Shown: positions 7,422 to 16,221, numbered from the stretch's first letter. The stretch is 64,000 bases of DNA from Pseudomonas extremaustralis (GCF_900102035.1 NZ_LT629689.1:3580001-3644000), one strand, 5' to 3'. The notes: generated by a model not told the origin, from the letters alone. Translations and numbers: made by a program.

Positions 7422-7745
7422 ATGAACGCACCAACCACAATCACAGCGCACGGCCTAACCGGTTTTCTCGGTCGTGGCGCAGCTCCGCGTGAGCTGGAGT
7501 GTCTGCTGGCGATTGCTGGTGGTGCTAGCGGCAAAGAAGCCGCGCGTGCTCTTGGAGTGACCGAGGACACCGTTAAAAAGCGCATCCTGTCGCTGACTAC
7601 GAAACTTGGCGTCACTCGCCGCGCAGCTCTTGTAGCGAAAGCGTTCTCGCTTGGCTTGATCAAGGTGGCGGGCGTAATCGCTCCTAACCCCGAGCCGCAA
7701 CATCAAGAAGACAGCGACCAGTTCCAGGGCGTCTTCATCGCCTAA
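7422..7745 (+). CDS. Small LuxR-type (GerE) HTH protein
   Basis: 107 aa. Residues about 18-70 match the GerE/LuxR HTH: LGRGAAPRELECLLAIAGGA, then ARALGVTEDTVKKRILSLTT and KLGVTRRAALVAKAFSLGLI. There is no receiver or autoinducer-binding domain, so it is a stand-alone DNA-binding unit. It is the first gene of the transcript controlled by the left-type operators, so it should be made when the repressor is lifted. GGAG precedes the ATG. It may regulate phage or host genes; the target is unknown. Confidence 0.7.
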   Translation: MNAPTTITAHGLTGFLGRGAAPRELECLLAIAGGASGKEAARALGVTEDTVKKRILSLTTKLGVTRRAALVAKAFSLGLIKVAGVIAPNPEPQHQEDSDQFQGVFIA

Positions 7746-7777
7746 CCCAACCTGATTTTCTGAGACAGGACCAACCC

Positions 7778-8053
7778 ATGATCAGCGTAACCATCTCGAT
7801 TGAATCCGAAGTTGGCGAACTGGCCGTGTCCAGCACGCACGTTGAGAGCTCAGTGCCGAAGTTGACCACGCTCAAAGAGCTGGCGGACAAGATCAAAATG
7901 GATCGCAGCGCGGCCCGGCGTTATGTGCTGCGCCTGGGTTTCGAGCCTAAACGTGCGCGTACCGCATCAAGCGGCTTTCAGTCAGCGCTGGTGTTCACCC
8001 CTGATCAAGTACGCCAGATCGTCAAGGCCAGAACGGCAGACGGTTACTGCTAA
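7778..8053 (+). CDS. Small phage protein, possible HTH
   Basis: 91 aa, with AGGA ahead of the ATG. Residues 27-60 (LTTLKELADKIKMDRSAARR, then YVLRLGF) look like a helix-turn-helix of the kind in excisionase or MerR-like small proteins, followed by a Ser/Arg-rich turn and a short C-terminal helix (TPDQVRQIVKARTADG). An excisionase-type role is possible but the gene is 3.5 kb from the integrase. It follows the LuxR-type gene by 32 bp in the same direction. Confidence 0.6.
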   Translation: MISVTISIESEVGELAVSSTHVESSVPKLTTLKELADKIKMDRSAARRYVLRLGFEPKRARTASSGFQSALVFTPDQVRQIVKARTADGYC

Positions 8054-8076
8054 CCATGCTCACAGTCGGAGGCAGC

Positions 8077-8748
8077 ATGAATCTTCAAGTGACCACATTT
8101 CGAGGCGAGCCACGGATTGATAGCCGCCTGATCGCCATGGACCTGGGCAACAATCACAAAAGCACGATTGAGCTGATCGAGAAGTACGAACCGAAGTTTC
8201 AGCGGTTCGGGGTTCTTCCGTTTCAAACGGATAAACCTAAAGCTGGTTCTGCTGGTGGTCGACCAGAGAAATTCGCGCTGCTCAACGAAGATCAGTCGTA
8301 CTACCTGTTGGCACTTTCCCGCAATACAGAAATAGTTGTCGACCTCAAGGCCGATTTGGTCATGGCCTTTCGTGAGGCGCGCAACAAGGAAACTGTCAGC
8401 AACTTGCAGTACTTGCCGCTGTACCGGGAAATGCACGACGAAGTTAAGGCCCTGGCACTTCGCGCAGAAGAGCGCGGAAGCACCACGCCAGAAAAGATTT
8501 TCCATATCAACGCCAACAAAGCGATCAATTCGGCAATGGGTATTGCCGCTGGCCAGCGTGAAAGTCTGACCCTTGATCAGCAACTACTGCTGACAACTTT
8601 GCAGGCAGTGTTCCGTAATCAGCTCAAGGTCAGTCTCGATGCTGGCGAGGGCCACAAGGAGGCAGCCAAGAAGGCAAGGGACGCAATAGTAGAGTTCGTC
8701 AAGTACGCCGGATCGCTACTTATCGGTAGTTCCAGCACGCAACACTAG
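8077..8748 (+). CDS. Rha family phage regulatory protein
   Basis: 223 aa. The start is ATG at 8077 with CGGAGG upstream; a longer frame from 8056 lacks this. The N-terminal part matches Phage_pRha: IDSRLIAMDLGNNHKSTIEL, then FALLNEDQSYYLLALSRN and VVDLKADLVMAFREAR. Lambdoid Rha proteins are regulators that interfere with growth in some hosts. The C-terminal half is helical and unassigned. This is the second Rha/antirepressor-type protein in the element, alongside 3317-4054 and the KilA-N protein. Confidence 0.82.
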   Translation: MNLQVTTFRGEPRIDSRLIAMDLGNNHKSTIELIEKYEPKFQRFGVLPFQTDKPKAGSAGGRPEKFALLNEDQSYYLLALSRNTEIVVDLKADLVMAFREARNKETVSNLQYLPLYREMHDEVKALALRAEERGSTTPEKIFHINANKAINSAMGIAAGQRESLTLDQQLLLTTLQAVFRNQLKVSLDAGEGHKEAAKKARDAIVEFVKYAGSLLIGSSSTQH

Positions 8749-8824
8749 CTCCACCAAGTAATACATCAACTTCCATTGATTGCCAAGTTAATCGGCACGC
8801 CCTCGGCTTGCCTGGAGAAAGTAA

Positions 8825-9424
8825 ATGAAAGCACCACTGCTCAACATCCGAACCTTGAACCTGACGGTCAACATTCTTGAGGCCGAGGCGCCGGCCGTTA
8901 CCATCTTGCCGAGCGTAAAAGATCAATTCACCGAGGCGCTCAAGAAGTTCGCACCGGATTCACTCACCCCGCCAGCCATCGGCGAATACTGGATCGGCCA
9001 AGGCGGGATCTACGCCGGTCGCCGCGAGTACCCCGAAGGCCTGTGCTACGTGATCTTCGCCGCTGCCGATGTCGGCAAGCATGCCTATGGCGAGCACGGT
9101 ACCGAGGTAGAAGCCATAAGCCGCCACGATGGACGCGAGAACACTGCCATCCTGGTCAACCGCGACGGTTCGCACCCAGCGGCCGACGCTGCATATGCCT
9201 ACACCTGCGATGGTCACAACGACTTCAGCCTGCCTTCGATTGGCGAGCTGAATCACGCCTGGCAGTTCATCCACGAGTCGTTCGAGAAGGACTGGTACAT
9301 CAGCAGCACGCAGCGCTCAGCCTACTACGCATTCGGCATGGTCTTCGGTGATGGCATTCAGGGCTACTACGGCAAGAACTGCGAGCGCCGTGTCCGCCCC
9401 GTCCGCAGACTGCCTATTCAATAA
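8825..9424 (+). CDS. DUF1566-type protein (paralogue A)
   Basis: 199 aa, start ATG with GGAG upstream. The C-terminal half follows the DUF1566/Lcl-C pattern: DFSLPSIGELNHAWQF, then WYISSTQ and a final RVRPVRRL. The fold is related to C-type lectins. The N-terminal segment (PPAIGEYWIGQGGIYAGR) recurs in the next gene product, so the two are tandem paralogues. There is no signal peptide, and function in phages is unclear; a binding or surface role is usually assumed for this domain. No reverse transcriptase or template repeat was seen nearby. Confidence 0.72.
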   Translation: MKAPLLNIRTLNLTVNILEAEAPAVTILPSVKDQFTEALKKFAPDSLTPPAIGEYWIGQGGIYAGRREYPEGLCYVIFAAADVGKHAYGEHGTEVEAISRHDGRENTAILVNRDGSHPAADAAYAYTCDGHNDFSLPSIGELNHAWQFIHESFEKDWYISSTQRSAYYAFGMVFGDGIQGYYGKNCERRVRPVRRLPIQ

Positions 9425-9469
9425 TTCATTTATTGCTTCTGCGGCTTTGGCCGCACTGGAGAACGCGTG

Positions 9470-10204
9470 ATGAAACGCCGCCAAATATCACCCGCCGCCC
9501 TGCCCGCCATTGGCCAGCCGTTCGCCGGCGGCTTCTACGCAGGCCGGATCTACTTCGACGGCGCCGAGTTCGCGCTGATCGATGCAGGTCAGGAATTTGA
9601 GACCGCCGCCCACTGGTGGGACCACGCAGGACCACGTCCACGTATCCGTGGTGCAACACACCGATTTGACGGGATGGCGAACACCCTGGCCATGAGCGCC
9701 GAGGGCAGCACCATCTCCACCAAGGTGCTGGGCATGAACATTCGCGGCTCGTGGGGCTGGCACATTCCTTCTATCGAAGAGCTGCAGGTGATTCGCGCCA
9801 ACCTGCTCCAACTGCCGGATTGGAATCACCGCATGTGTGAGGCCGCGCCGCAGGCGTTCCGTGGATCCCATCAATATTGGTCCAGCACCCAGAAAGAGAA
9901 CGCGGCTACGGCCTGGCTGATGGGCATGTATCCGTGGGCGATACCTGATACCAACTGGGTCAGTGGGTGCAACGGCATCCGCCCGGTGAAGGTCCTGCAG
10001 ATCAAGGCTGACGCCTTTGTGCATGAGCCCTCGACCGATATTGCTACGAACGTAGCGGTTTGCGACCTGAGCGGATTGACCGCCAGCCCAGCGGTGGCCG
10101 AGGTGCTCGGCCAATTCATCAACGAGGACACCGGCCGCTTCTATGGCCGTACTGATGACCTGCTGGCAAGGCTGGCGATGATCGCCGGGGAGGCGCGCCC
10201 ATGA
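9470..10204 (+). CDS. DUF1566-type protein (paralogue B)
   Basis: 244 aa from ATG at 9470 (TGGAG eight bases upstream; a GTG one codon earlier is possible). It shares the order of motifs with the preceding gene: LPAIGQPFAGGFYAGR, WHIPSIEELQVI, YWSSTQKENAATAWLMG and GIRPVKVL. It has about 60 extra C-terminal residues (VCDLSGLTASPAVAEVLGQF). The two proteins have diverged strongly outside these motifs. The stop overlaps the next start as ATGA. Function unknown. Confidence 0.7.
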   Translation: MKRRQISPAALPAIGQPFAGGFYAGRIYFDGAEFALIDAGQEFETAAHWWDHAGPRPRIRGATHRFDGMANTLAMSAEGSTISTKVLGMNIRGSWGWHIPSIEELQVIRANLLQLPDWNHRMCEAAPQAFRGSHQYWSSTQKENAATAWLMGMYPWAIPDTNWVSGCNGIRPVKVLQIKADAFVHEPSTDIATNVAVCDLSGLTASPAVAEVLGQFINEDTGRFYGRTDDLLARLAMIAGEARP

Positions 10205-10482
10205 AAACCATCATCACCATGATCCTGCTGCTGATCGTTGGCCAGGCCGCCGCCGGCGAGCAGTTGATCGACGTACAGCACGACAGCGCCCGCGGCGTCA
10301 CCTGCTGGATATTGAATAATACCGGTATCAGCTGCTTGCCGGACAGTTCGCTCATACAGACGCCCGCCAGCACCACCACCGACGAAAGCCAGCCTGCACG
10401 GGCTTCTCTGGCAACTTCCATGTGCCAAAGCGAGCAACTGACCGCCGCCCCACCCCCACGGCAAAATGGGCTCCAGTTATGA
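10201..10482 (+). CDS. Small exported phage-encoded protein
   Basis: 93 aa with a clear signal peptide (MKTIITMILLLIVGQAAAGE; likely cleavage after the AAA-G region). The mature part has two Cys close together (RGVTCWILNNTGISCLPDSS) that could form a disulphide, then a Thr/Ser/Pro-rich tail. No lipobox. A periplasmic protein within a non-structural phage region may be a lysogenic conversion or exclusion factor, but that is only a guess. It overlaps both neighbours by 4 bp. Confidence 0.6.
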   Translation: MKTIITMILLLIVGQAAAGEQLIDVQHDSARGVTCWILNNTGISCLPDSSLIQTPASTTTDESQPARASLATSMCQSEQLTAAPPPRQNGLQL

Positions 10483-10646
10483 GCCGCCGCAACGGTACAA
10501 AGGGCCAGCGCCTGATCGAGCTGTTCAACGCCCTGCAGCGCCGAGAAACCACGTTCGGCCAGATCTACGCGATGTCGGCATCGTGCGGAATCGACGCACG
10601 CAGGGTGCTGGCTGATCACTTTCAGAGAGGTGACAGCCATGACTGA
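10479..10646 (+). CDS. Small basic hypothetical protein
   Basis: 55 aa from ATG at 10479 (ATGA overlap with the upstream stop). It is basic (MSRRNGTKGQRLIELFNALQ) and ends in a helix. The next gene starts 8 bp before its stop. Too short to assign; kept because of the overlaps on both sides. Confidence 0.5.
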   Translation: MSRRNGTKGQRLIELFNALQRRETTFGQIYAMSASCGIDARRVLADHFQRGDSHD

Positions 10647-11316
10647 CCTGATCTGTCGTAAATCAATGACCAACTGCCTGACGCCGGGAATGTGTTCGCC
10701 GCACGGTGGTTGCCAAACGCCAGAAACGGCGCCTGCATTTCGCGCTCTGTTGGCCGAGCGTAACGCGCTGGCCTTCCTGCTCAAGCGCTTCGTGGATGGC
10801 GAACACGATCAGGACGAGAATCAGGCAGAGCGCCACATGTACCACGACGAGGCGCAGACCTTGCTGGCGTACCTGGGCGGCGAGTTGCACGGCCATACCC
10901 TGGTGCCGGACGAGAGCTTGCGGAAGCAGAGCGACGAGAGCGAGCGCCTGCAAACCCTGGCGCAGACCGAGATCGACAAAGCTTGCGAAAGTGCAAAGGA
11001 GGTTATGGGTGCGCGCATGACGCTCCACACGCTGGATAGGGAGCGCAATCAACTGAGAGCGTTCGCCGTTGACATGATCAACGCCAGTTTTGAGGGCGGC
11101 AGCTTCGACGGCGGCGACATTCAGGACATTGCGGTGAAGCATGGCCTGTTGGCGATTGAGCGGCGCGAGGTCGAGTGCGGCGAGGCCTGCGCCTGCCGTG
11201 AGTACGGATTCCCGGCTGAGTGCTATCGCAAGACGCCGATCCTTGGCGCCGTGACTGATGAGGTCGCGACACCATCCGCGAATACCGAAGACGTGTCGCG
11301 ACACGAAAGGAGGTAG
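10639..11316 (+). CDS. Hypothetical phage protein with N-terminal Cys-rich motif
   Basis: 225 aa from ATG at 10639, with GAGAGG upstream. The N-terminus has CRKSMTNCLTPGMCSPHGGC, four Cys that could bind a metal; a second Cys-rich patch (CGEACACREYGFPAEC) lies near residue 190. Between them is a charged, coiled-coil-like stretch (residues 35-130) and the phrase INASFEGGSFDGGDIQDIAV, which I associate with early-region proteins of Pseudomonas phages. Function unknown. Confidence 0.6.
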   Translation: MTDLICRKSMTNCLTPGMCSPHGGCQTPETAPAFRALLAERNALAFLLKRFVDGEHDQDENQAERHMYHDEAQTLLAYLGGELHGHTLVPDESLRKQSDESERLQTLAQTEIDKACESAKEVMGARMTLHTLDRERNQLRAFAVDMINASFEGGSFDGGDIQDIAVKHGLLAIERREVECGEACACREYGFPAECYRKTPILGAVTDEVATPSANTEDVSRHERR

Positions 11317-11318
11317 GT

Positions 11319-11513
11319 ATGTTTCTGACAGCAGAGGAAGTTGCCGACCTGACCGGCTACAAGAAGCCAGGGGCACAGATAAAGTGGCTGACCGCCGAAC
11401 GCTACGGGTTCGCGGTAGGTGGTGATGGTCACCCAAAGGTGCTGCGACAGGTTGTTATCGGGCGGCTGGGTGGTATTCAATCAAGGAAGGGGCCGGAGCT
11501 TCGGCTGGGTTGA
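11319..11513 (+). CDS. DUF4224 family protein
   Basis: 64 aa preceded by a very strong ribosome-binding site (AGGAGGT). It matches the DUF4224 pattern LTAEEVADLTGYKKPGAQIK, then WLTAERYGF. These small proteins are regularly found directly upstream of phage integrase genes and are thought to be DNA-binding, possibly excisionase-like. Here the integrase starts 11 bp downstream, so the two are probably co-transcribed. Confidence 0.85.
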   Translation: MFLTAEEVADLTGYKKPGAQIKWLTAERYGFAVGGDGHPKVLRQVVIGRLGGIQSRKGPELRLG

Positions 11514-11524
11514 GGTGAAGATCG

Positions 11525-12523
11525 ATGCGTCCGCGCAAGAAGGACCGGCACCTGCCGGCGTGCATGTACCAGAAGCATGGCGCTTATTACCTGGTCCGCA
11601 AGGGCAAGTGGAAACGCCTAGGCACTGACTTTCAGGCATCCCTGGCCGAGTACGCCAAGTTGCTGGACAAGGGTAGCCAGGGCGGAATGCCCAAGCTGAT
11701 CGATGACGCGCTCGATCACATGCGCACCCGGACGAAGCCGGCGCTGAAGCCGAACACGCTCAAGCAATACGAGGCAGCGGCCGAGCGACTGAAGGAAAAC
11801 TTCGCCGACTTCGAACCGCGTGAGGTGCTTCAGCGGCACGTCGTCGCGCTCAAGCTGCACATGGCAGACACGCCGAATATGTCGAACCGTGTGATCTCAG
11901 TGCTACGGGCGGTGTTCACCTACGCACTGGAGCAGCAGATCGTCGATTCGAATCCCTGCATTGGCGTGCGCCGGCACCTGGAACACAAGCGCGACCGATA
12001 CATCACCCACGGTGAATTCCAGGCCATCTGCGCCAACTCCAGCGCCAACATGCGGGTGATTTACGAGATGTGCTATCTGACCGGGCAGCGGATTGGTGAC
12101 GTCCTGGCTATCCGCCTGGCGGACATCAGCACCGAAGGGATCGCCTTCAAGCAGGAAAAGACCAACGCAAGGCTATTGGTACAGATGACACCCGACCTCG
12201 AGGAGCTGATTGCCCGGGTCAAGGCGCTACCACGGAAGATCCGGGGCCTTACACTATTCTGCTCCCCGCGCGGCGGCAAACCAGTGCATTACAGCTCGGT
12301 AAAGGATGCCTTCGCCATAAGTTGCCGGAAGGCCGGCGTGGAGGACGCCAGCCTTCACGACCTGCGCGCCAAATCCCTTTCCGATACCGACGACCAGGGC
12401 AACGATGCGCAAAAACTGGGTGGGCACACCGACGCCAAGATGACGCAGCGTTATCTGCGCCTGCGCAAAATCAACGTGGGCCTGCCGCCGACAATGCCGA
12501 AGAAGAAAGAGGTCGAACAGTAA
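11525..12523 (+). CDS. int: Phage integrase, tyrosine recombinase
   Basis: 332 aa. The N-terminal arm-binding domain (residues 1-35, CMYQKHGAYYLVRKGKWKRL) is followed by a core-binding helical domain (about 55-145) and the catalytic domain. The catalytic set is complete: Arg189 (TGQRIGDVL), Lys212, His278/Arg281 (HDLRAKSLSD), His301 (LGGHTDAKM) and Tyr310. It should integrate and excise the element by strand exchange at an att site, probably at the mutS side. The start has GAGGTGAAG upstream. Confidence 0.93.
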   Translation: MRPRKKDRHLPACMYQKHGAYYLVRKGKWKRLGTDFQASLAEYAKLLDKGSQGGMPKLIDDALDHMRTRTKPALKPNTLKQYEAAAERLKENFADFEPREVLQRHVVALKLHMADTPNMSNRVISVLRAVFTYALEQQIVDSNPCIGVRRHLEHKRDRYITHGEFQAICANSSANMRVIYEMCYLTGQRIGDVLAIRLADISTEGIAFKQEKTNARLLVQMTPDLEELIARVKALPRKIRGLTLFCSPRGGKPVHYSSVKDAFAISCRKAGVEDASLHDLRAKSLSDTDDQGNDAQKLGGHTDAKMTQRYLRLRKINVGLPPTMPKKKEVEQ

Positions 12524-13060
12524 ATGGAAGCTTTACCGAAGTGCGTTTACTTCAAGCACGGCAGCTACTACCTCGTTAAGCAAGGCAAGTGGCACTTCCT
12601 GACCAAGGATGTCGACCAGATCAGCAACCAGTTGCAACTCAGGTTCGGGTTCGCAGATGGAAAAGTCCCCCACGGGTGGAAGGAGCCGATGGCGCGATCA
12701 GCCCTGGAGACTCACCTGCTTTCCGTTCTTGGTAGGGCCAGGCAAAACGCCAAAGGCCGAAAGATCAAAGAGTTCGAGATCGATCAGGACTACGTGCTCG
12801 GTCTGCTGAAAGAGTGCGGTTACCGGTGCTCCGTCACTAACACTCCGTTCTCGCTCGAGGTGATTTCTCACGACGGGCGCAAGCCATTTGCCCCAAGTAT
12901 CGACCGGATCGACAGCGCTGCCGGGTACGTCGAGGGCAACTGCCGCATCGTCTGTTTGGCTGCAAATATCGCGATGAACACGTGGGGAGACAGCATCCTC
13001 CTGACCATGCTCAAATACGCCCGCAAGCGGCCGAGTATTGGACAACGTCAAATACTCTAA
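12524..13060 (+). CDS. HNH-type protein with integrase-like N-terminal domain
   Basis: 178 aa, starting directly after the integrase stop. Residues 7-29 (CVYFKHGSYYLVKQGKWHFL) match residues 13-32 of the integrase at most positions. The C-terminal half looks like an HNH/zinc nuclease: Cys98, Cys102, PSIDRIDS (124-131), then GNCRIVCLAANIAMN. The usual catalytic His is not obvious, so activity is uncertain. It lies at the extreme end of the element and may act at the att arms or in its mobility. Confidence 0.7.
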   Translation: MEALPKCVYFKHGSYYLVKQGKWHFLTKDVDQISNQLQLRFGFADGKVPHGWKEPMARSALETHLLSVLGRARQNAKGRKIKEFEIDQDYVLGLLKECGYRCSVTNTPFSLEVISHDGRKPFAPSIDRIDSAAGYVEGNCRIVCLAANIAMNTWGDSILLTMLKYARKRPSIGQRQIL

Positions 13061-13095
13061 TACTTTTTATTAGATGAGCAATCGTAAGTACCTGA

Positions 13096-15675
13096 ATGGA
13101 AAGCCTTTCTAGCCACACGCCGATGATGCAGCAGTACTGGCGCCTGAAAAACCAGCACCCTGATCAGTTGATGTTCTATCGCATGGGCGACTTCTACGAG
13201 ATCTTCTACGAAGACGCGAAGAAGGCCGCCAAGTTGCTGGACATCACCCTGACCGCGCGCGGGCAGTCGGCGGGGCAGTCGATTCCGATGTGTGGCATTC
13301 CTTACCATTCGCTCGAAGGCTATCTGGTCAAGCTGGTGAAGCTGGGCGAGTCGGTGGTGATCTGCGAGCAGATCGGCGATCCGGCCACCAGCAAAGGGCC
13401 GGTGGAGCGTCAGGTGGTGCGCATCATCACGCCGGGGACGGTGAGCGATGAGGCGCTGCTGGATGAGCGTCGCGATAATCTGATCGCCGCTGTGCTGGGC
13501 GACGAGCGTTTGTTCGGGCTTTCCGTGCTGGACATCACCAGCGGCAATTTCAGCGTGCAGGAGATCAAGGGCTGGGAGAACCTGCTGGCGGAACTTGAGC
13601 GTATCAATCCCGTGGAATTGCTGATCCCCGATGATTGGCCCAAGGATCTGCCGGCGGAAAAGCGTCGTGGGACCAAGCGTCGCGCGCCGTGGGATTTCGA
13701 GCGTGACTCGGCGCTGAAGAGTCTGTGCCAGCAATTCTCGGTGCAGGACCTCAAGGGTTTCGGCTGCGAAACCCTGACCCTGGCCATCGGCGCCGCCGGC
13801 TGTCTGCTCAGCTACGCCAAGGAAACCCAGCGCACCGCCCTGCCGCACTTGCGCAGCCTGCGCCATGAGCGCCTGGACGACACCGTGGTGCTCGACGGCG
13901 CCAGCCGCCGCAACCTGGAGCTGGACACCAACCTGTCCGGCGGACGTGACAACACCCTGCAATCGGTGGTCGACCGTTGCCAGACCGCCATGGGCAGTCG
14001 CTTGCTGACGCGTTGGCTGAACCGCCCGTTGCGGGACTTGACCGTGCTGCAGGCACGTCAGACATCCATTACCTGCCTGCTCGACAGCTACCGTTTTGAA
14101 AAGCTGCAGCCACAGCTCAAGGAAATCGGCGACATCGAGCGCATCCTGGCGCGGATCGGCCTGCGCAATGCGCGGCCTCGTGACCTGGCGCGCCTGCGCG
14201 ATGCCCTTGGCGCCCTGCCGCAGTTGCAGGTGGCGATGACCGAACTGGATACGCCGCACCTGCAACAATTGGCTAAAACCGCCGGTACCTACCCGGAACT
14301 GGCGGCGCTGCTGGAAAAAGCCATCATCGACAACCCGCCGGCGATCATCCGTGATGGCGGCGTGCTGAAGACCGGCTACGACAACGAGCTGGACGAACTG
14401 CAATCCCTGAGCGAGAACGCCGGGCAGTTCCTGATTGATCTGGAAGCCCGTGAAAAAGCGCGTACCGGCCTGGCCAACCTGAAAGTCGGCTATAACCGCG
14501 TGCACGGCTACTTTATCGAGCTGCCAAGCAAACAGGCCGAACAGGCCCCCATCGATTACCAGCGCCGCCAGACCCTCAAGGGTGCCGAGCGCTTTATCAC
14601 CCCGGAGCTCAAAGAATTCGAAGACAAGGCGCTGTCGGCCAAGAGCCGCGCCCTGGCCCGGGAAAAGATGCTCTACGAAGCCTTGCTCGAAGACCTGATC
14701 GGCCAGTTGGCGCCCCTGCAGGACACAGCTGCCGCCCTGGCGGAGCTGGATGTGCTGAGCAACCTTGCCGAACGAGCACTGAATCTTGACCTGAACTGCC
14801 CGCGCTTTGTCAGCGAGCCGTGCATGCGCATCGTGCAGGGTCGCCACCCGGTCGTTGAGCAGGTGCTGACCACGCCGTTCGTCGCCAACGACCTGTCGCT
14901 GGACGACGATACCCGCATGCTGGTGATCACCGGTCCCAACATGGGCGGTAAATCCACCTACATGCGCCAAACCGCGTTGATCGTGTTACTGGCGCATATC
15001 GGCAGCTTTGTGCCGGCGGCCAGTTGTGAGTTGTCCCTGGTGGATCGCATTTTCACCCGGATCGGTTCCAGCGATGACCTGGCCGGTGGCCGTTCGACCT
15101 TTATGGTGGAGATGAGCGAAACCGCCAATATCCTGCATAACGCCACCGAACGCAGCCTGGTGCTGATGGATGAAGTGGGTCGCGGCACCAGCACCTTCGA
15201 TGGACTTTCCCTGGCCTGGGCGGCGGCCGAGCGCCTGGCGCATTTGCGCGCCTATACGCTGTTCGCCACTCACTATTTCGAGCTGACCGTTCTGCCGGAA
15301 AGCGAGCCGCTGGTCGCCAACGTGCACCTCAATGCCACCGAGCACAACGAGCGCATCGTGTTCCTGCACCACGTGTTGCCGGGGCCCGCCAGCCAGAGTT
15401 ATGGCCTGGCGGTGGCGCAACTGGCCGGCGTGCCAAACGATGTCATCGCCCGCGCCCGCGAACACCTCAGCCGCCTGGAAGCCACGGCCCTGCCCCACGA
15501 AAACGTGGTCGTCAGCCCGAAAAAAACCCAGAGCAAACCCAGCGCGCCACACCAGAGCGATATGTTCGCCAGCCTGCCTCATCCGGTGCTGGATGAGTTG
15601 GCAAAGCTTGACCTGGACGACTTGACACCGCGCAAAGCGCTGGAATTGCTCTACTCACTGAAGACACGGGTCTAA
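13096..15675 (+). CDS. mutS: DNA mismatch repair protein MutS
   Basis: 859 aa, full length. It recognises mismatches and recruits MutL. The mismatch-binding FYE is at 33-35, Walker A GPNMGGKS at 613-620, the signature STFMVEMSE and Walker [17 protein letters not shown] follow, and the C-terminal tail ends in the beta-clamp/tetramer region. The first residues (MESLS) precede the conserved [10 protein letters not shown]. There is no purine-rich ribosome-binding site upstream, and an in-frame TGA lies immediately before the ATG. The phage border is here, so the native start and promoter may have been replaced. Confidence 0.97.
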   Translation: MESLSSHTPMMQQYWRLKNQHPDQLMFYRMGDFYEIFYEDAKKAAKLLDITLTARGQSAGQSIPMCGIPYHSLEGYLVKLVKLGESVVICEQIGDPATSKGPVERQVVRIITPGTVSDEALLDERRDNLIAAVLGDERLFGLSVLDITSGNFSVQEIKGWENLLAELERINPVELLIPDDWPKDLPAEKRRGTKRRAPWDFERDSALKSLCQQFSVQDLKGFGCETLTLAIGAAGCLLSYAKETQRTALPHLRSLRHERLDDTVVLDGASRRNLELDTNLSGGRDNTLQSVVDRCQTAMGSRLLTRWLNRPLRDLTVLQARQTSITCLLDSYRFEKLQPQLKEIGDIERILARIGLRNARPRDLARLRDALGALPQLQVAMTELDTPHLQQLAKTAGTYPELAALLEKAIIDNPPAIIRDGGVLKTGYDNELDELQSLSENAGQFLIDLEAREKARTGLANLKVGYNRVHGYFIELPSKQAEQAPIDYQRRQTLKGAERFITPELKEFEDKALSAKSRALAREKMLYEALLEDLIGQLAPLQDTAAALAELDVLSNLAERALNLDLNCPRFVSEPCMRIVQGRHPVVEQVLTTPFVANDLSLDDDTRMLVITGPNMGGKSTYMRQTALIVLLAHIGSFVPAASCELSLVDRIFTRIGSSDDLAGGRSTFMVEMSETANILHNATERSLVLMDEVGRGTSTFDGLSLAWAAAERLAHLRAYTLFATHYFELTVLPESEPLVANVHLNATEHNERIVFLHHVLPGPASQSYGLAVAQLAGVPNDVIARAREHLSRLEATALPHENVVVSPKKTQSKPSAPHQSDMFASLPHPVLDELAKLDLDDLTPRKALELLYSLKTRV

Positions 15676-15817
15676 CGCAGACGCGTGCAAGCTGATAGAA
15701 TCTCGCGCGGTTTGGGATGCTGCTGGCCTTTAGCCTGGCCCGCAGACTATCGCTCCCAAACTTCGCGAGCCCTGCTACAAAGGGTTTCGCTGCCGCCGCC
15801 TGAGGAGAAAATTAGAA

Positions 15818-16141
15818 ATGACCTTCGTCGTCACCGACAACTGCATCAAGTGCAAGTACACCGACTGCGTAGAAGTGTGTCCGGTGGACTGCTTTTACGA
15901 AGGCCCGAATTTCCTGGTCATCCACCCGGACGAGTGCATTGACTGCGCCCTGTGTGAGCCTGAATGCCCGGCCGTCGCCATTTTCTCCGAGGACGAAGTC
16001 CCCCAAGGGATGGAGTCATTCATCGAGCTGAACGCAGAGTTGGCGGAAATCTGGCCGAATATCACCGAGAAAAAAGACCCGCTGCCGGATGCCGCGGAGT
16101 GGGATGGCAAAACAGGGAAGATTGCAGACCTCGAACGCTGA
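15818..16141 (+). CDS. fdxA: Ferredoxin I, 7Fe-8S
   Basis: 107 aa. A seven-iron ferredoxin with two cluster motifs: [17 protein letters not shown] near the N-terminus (3Fe-4S/4Fe-4S) and [16 protein letters not shown] around residues 40-55. The C-terminal extension is typical of the Azotobacter ferredoxin I family. GAGGAGAAAATTAGAAATG gives a good start. Its place after mutS is the usual Pseudomonas order. It is an electron carrier; partners are not shown by the sequence. Confidence 0.95.
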   Translation: MTFVVTDNCIKCKYTDCVEVCPVDCFYEGPNFLVIHPDECIDCALCEPECPAVAIFSEDEVPQGMESFIELNAELAEIWPNITEKKDPLPDAAEWDGKTGKIADLER

Positions 16142-16159
16142 TTGCGTCGTTGTTCCCTG

Positions 16160-16184
16160 AAAGGCCCCTTGCGGGCCTTTTTGC
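16160..16184 (+). terminator. Terminator of fdxA
   Basis: AAAGGCCCCTTGCGGGCCTTTTT, 18 bp after the fdxA stop. Confidence 0.9.
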
Positions 16185-16221
16185 GTTTCTGGAGAACGGG
16201 TTGCACTTTTCTGCAGGCAAA

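Larger units (their letters stand above)
1..13095. mobile_element. Lambda-like prophage, right part (left end outside window)
   Basis: This block carries replication genes (helicase, loader, initiator with iterons), a divergent CI/Cro-type immunity region with repeated operators, KilA-N and Rha regulators, a DUF4224 protein and a tyrosine integrase. No structural or lysis genes are visible here; they may lie to the left. The right border is placed just before mutS because the last phage gene (HNH protein) ends at 13060 and mutS starts at 13096. The cinA-mutS interval is a known insertion hotspot for prophages and tailocins in fluorescent pseudomonads. The att core cannot be defined because the left border is not in the window. 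Confidence 0.9.

Noticed and set aside
8825..10204. DUF1566 (C-lectin-like) proteins considered as targets of a diversity-generating retroelement
   Set aside because: No reverse transcriptase gene and no template copy of the 3' ends were found in the window.
13061..13095. tRNA gene or tRNA fragment as phage attachment site
   Set aside because: The border sequence has no tRNA-like fold or T-loop; the insertion is next to mutS.
13057..14970. A 637-codon open frame antisense to mutS (and similar long frames antisense to metG, glpK, glpD, aauS, aauR and the aminotransferase)
   Set aside because: These are typical shadow frames in GC-rich DNA: they follow the codon pattern of the real gene on the other strand and have no recognisable domains.
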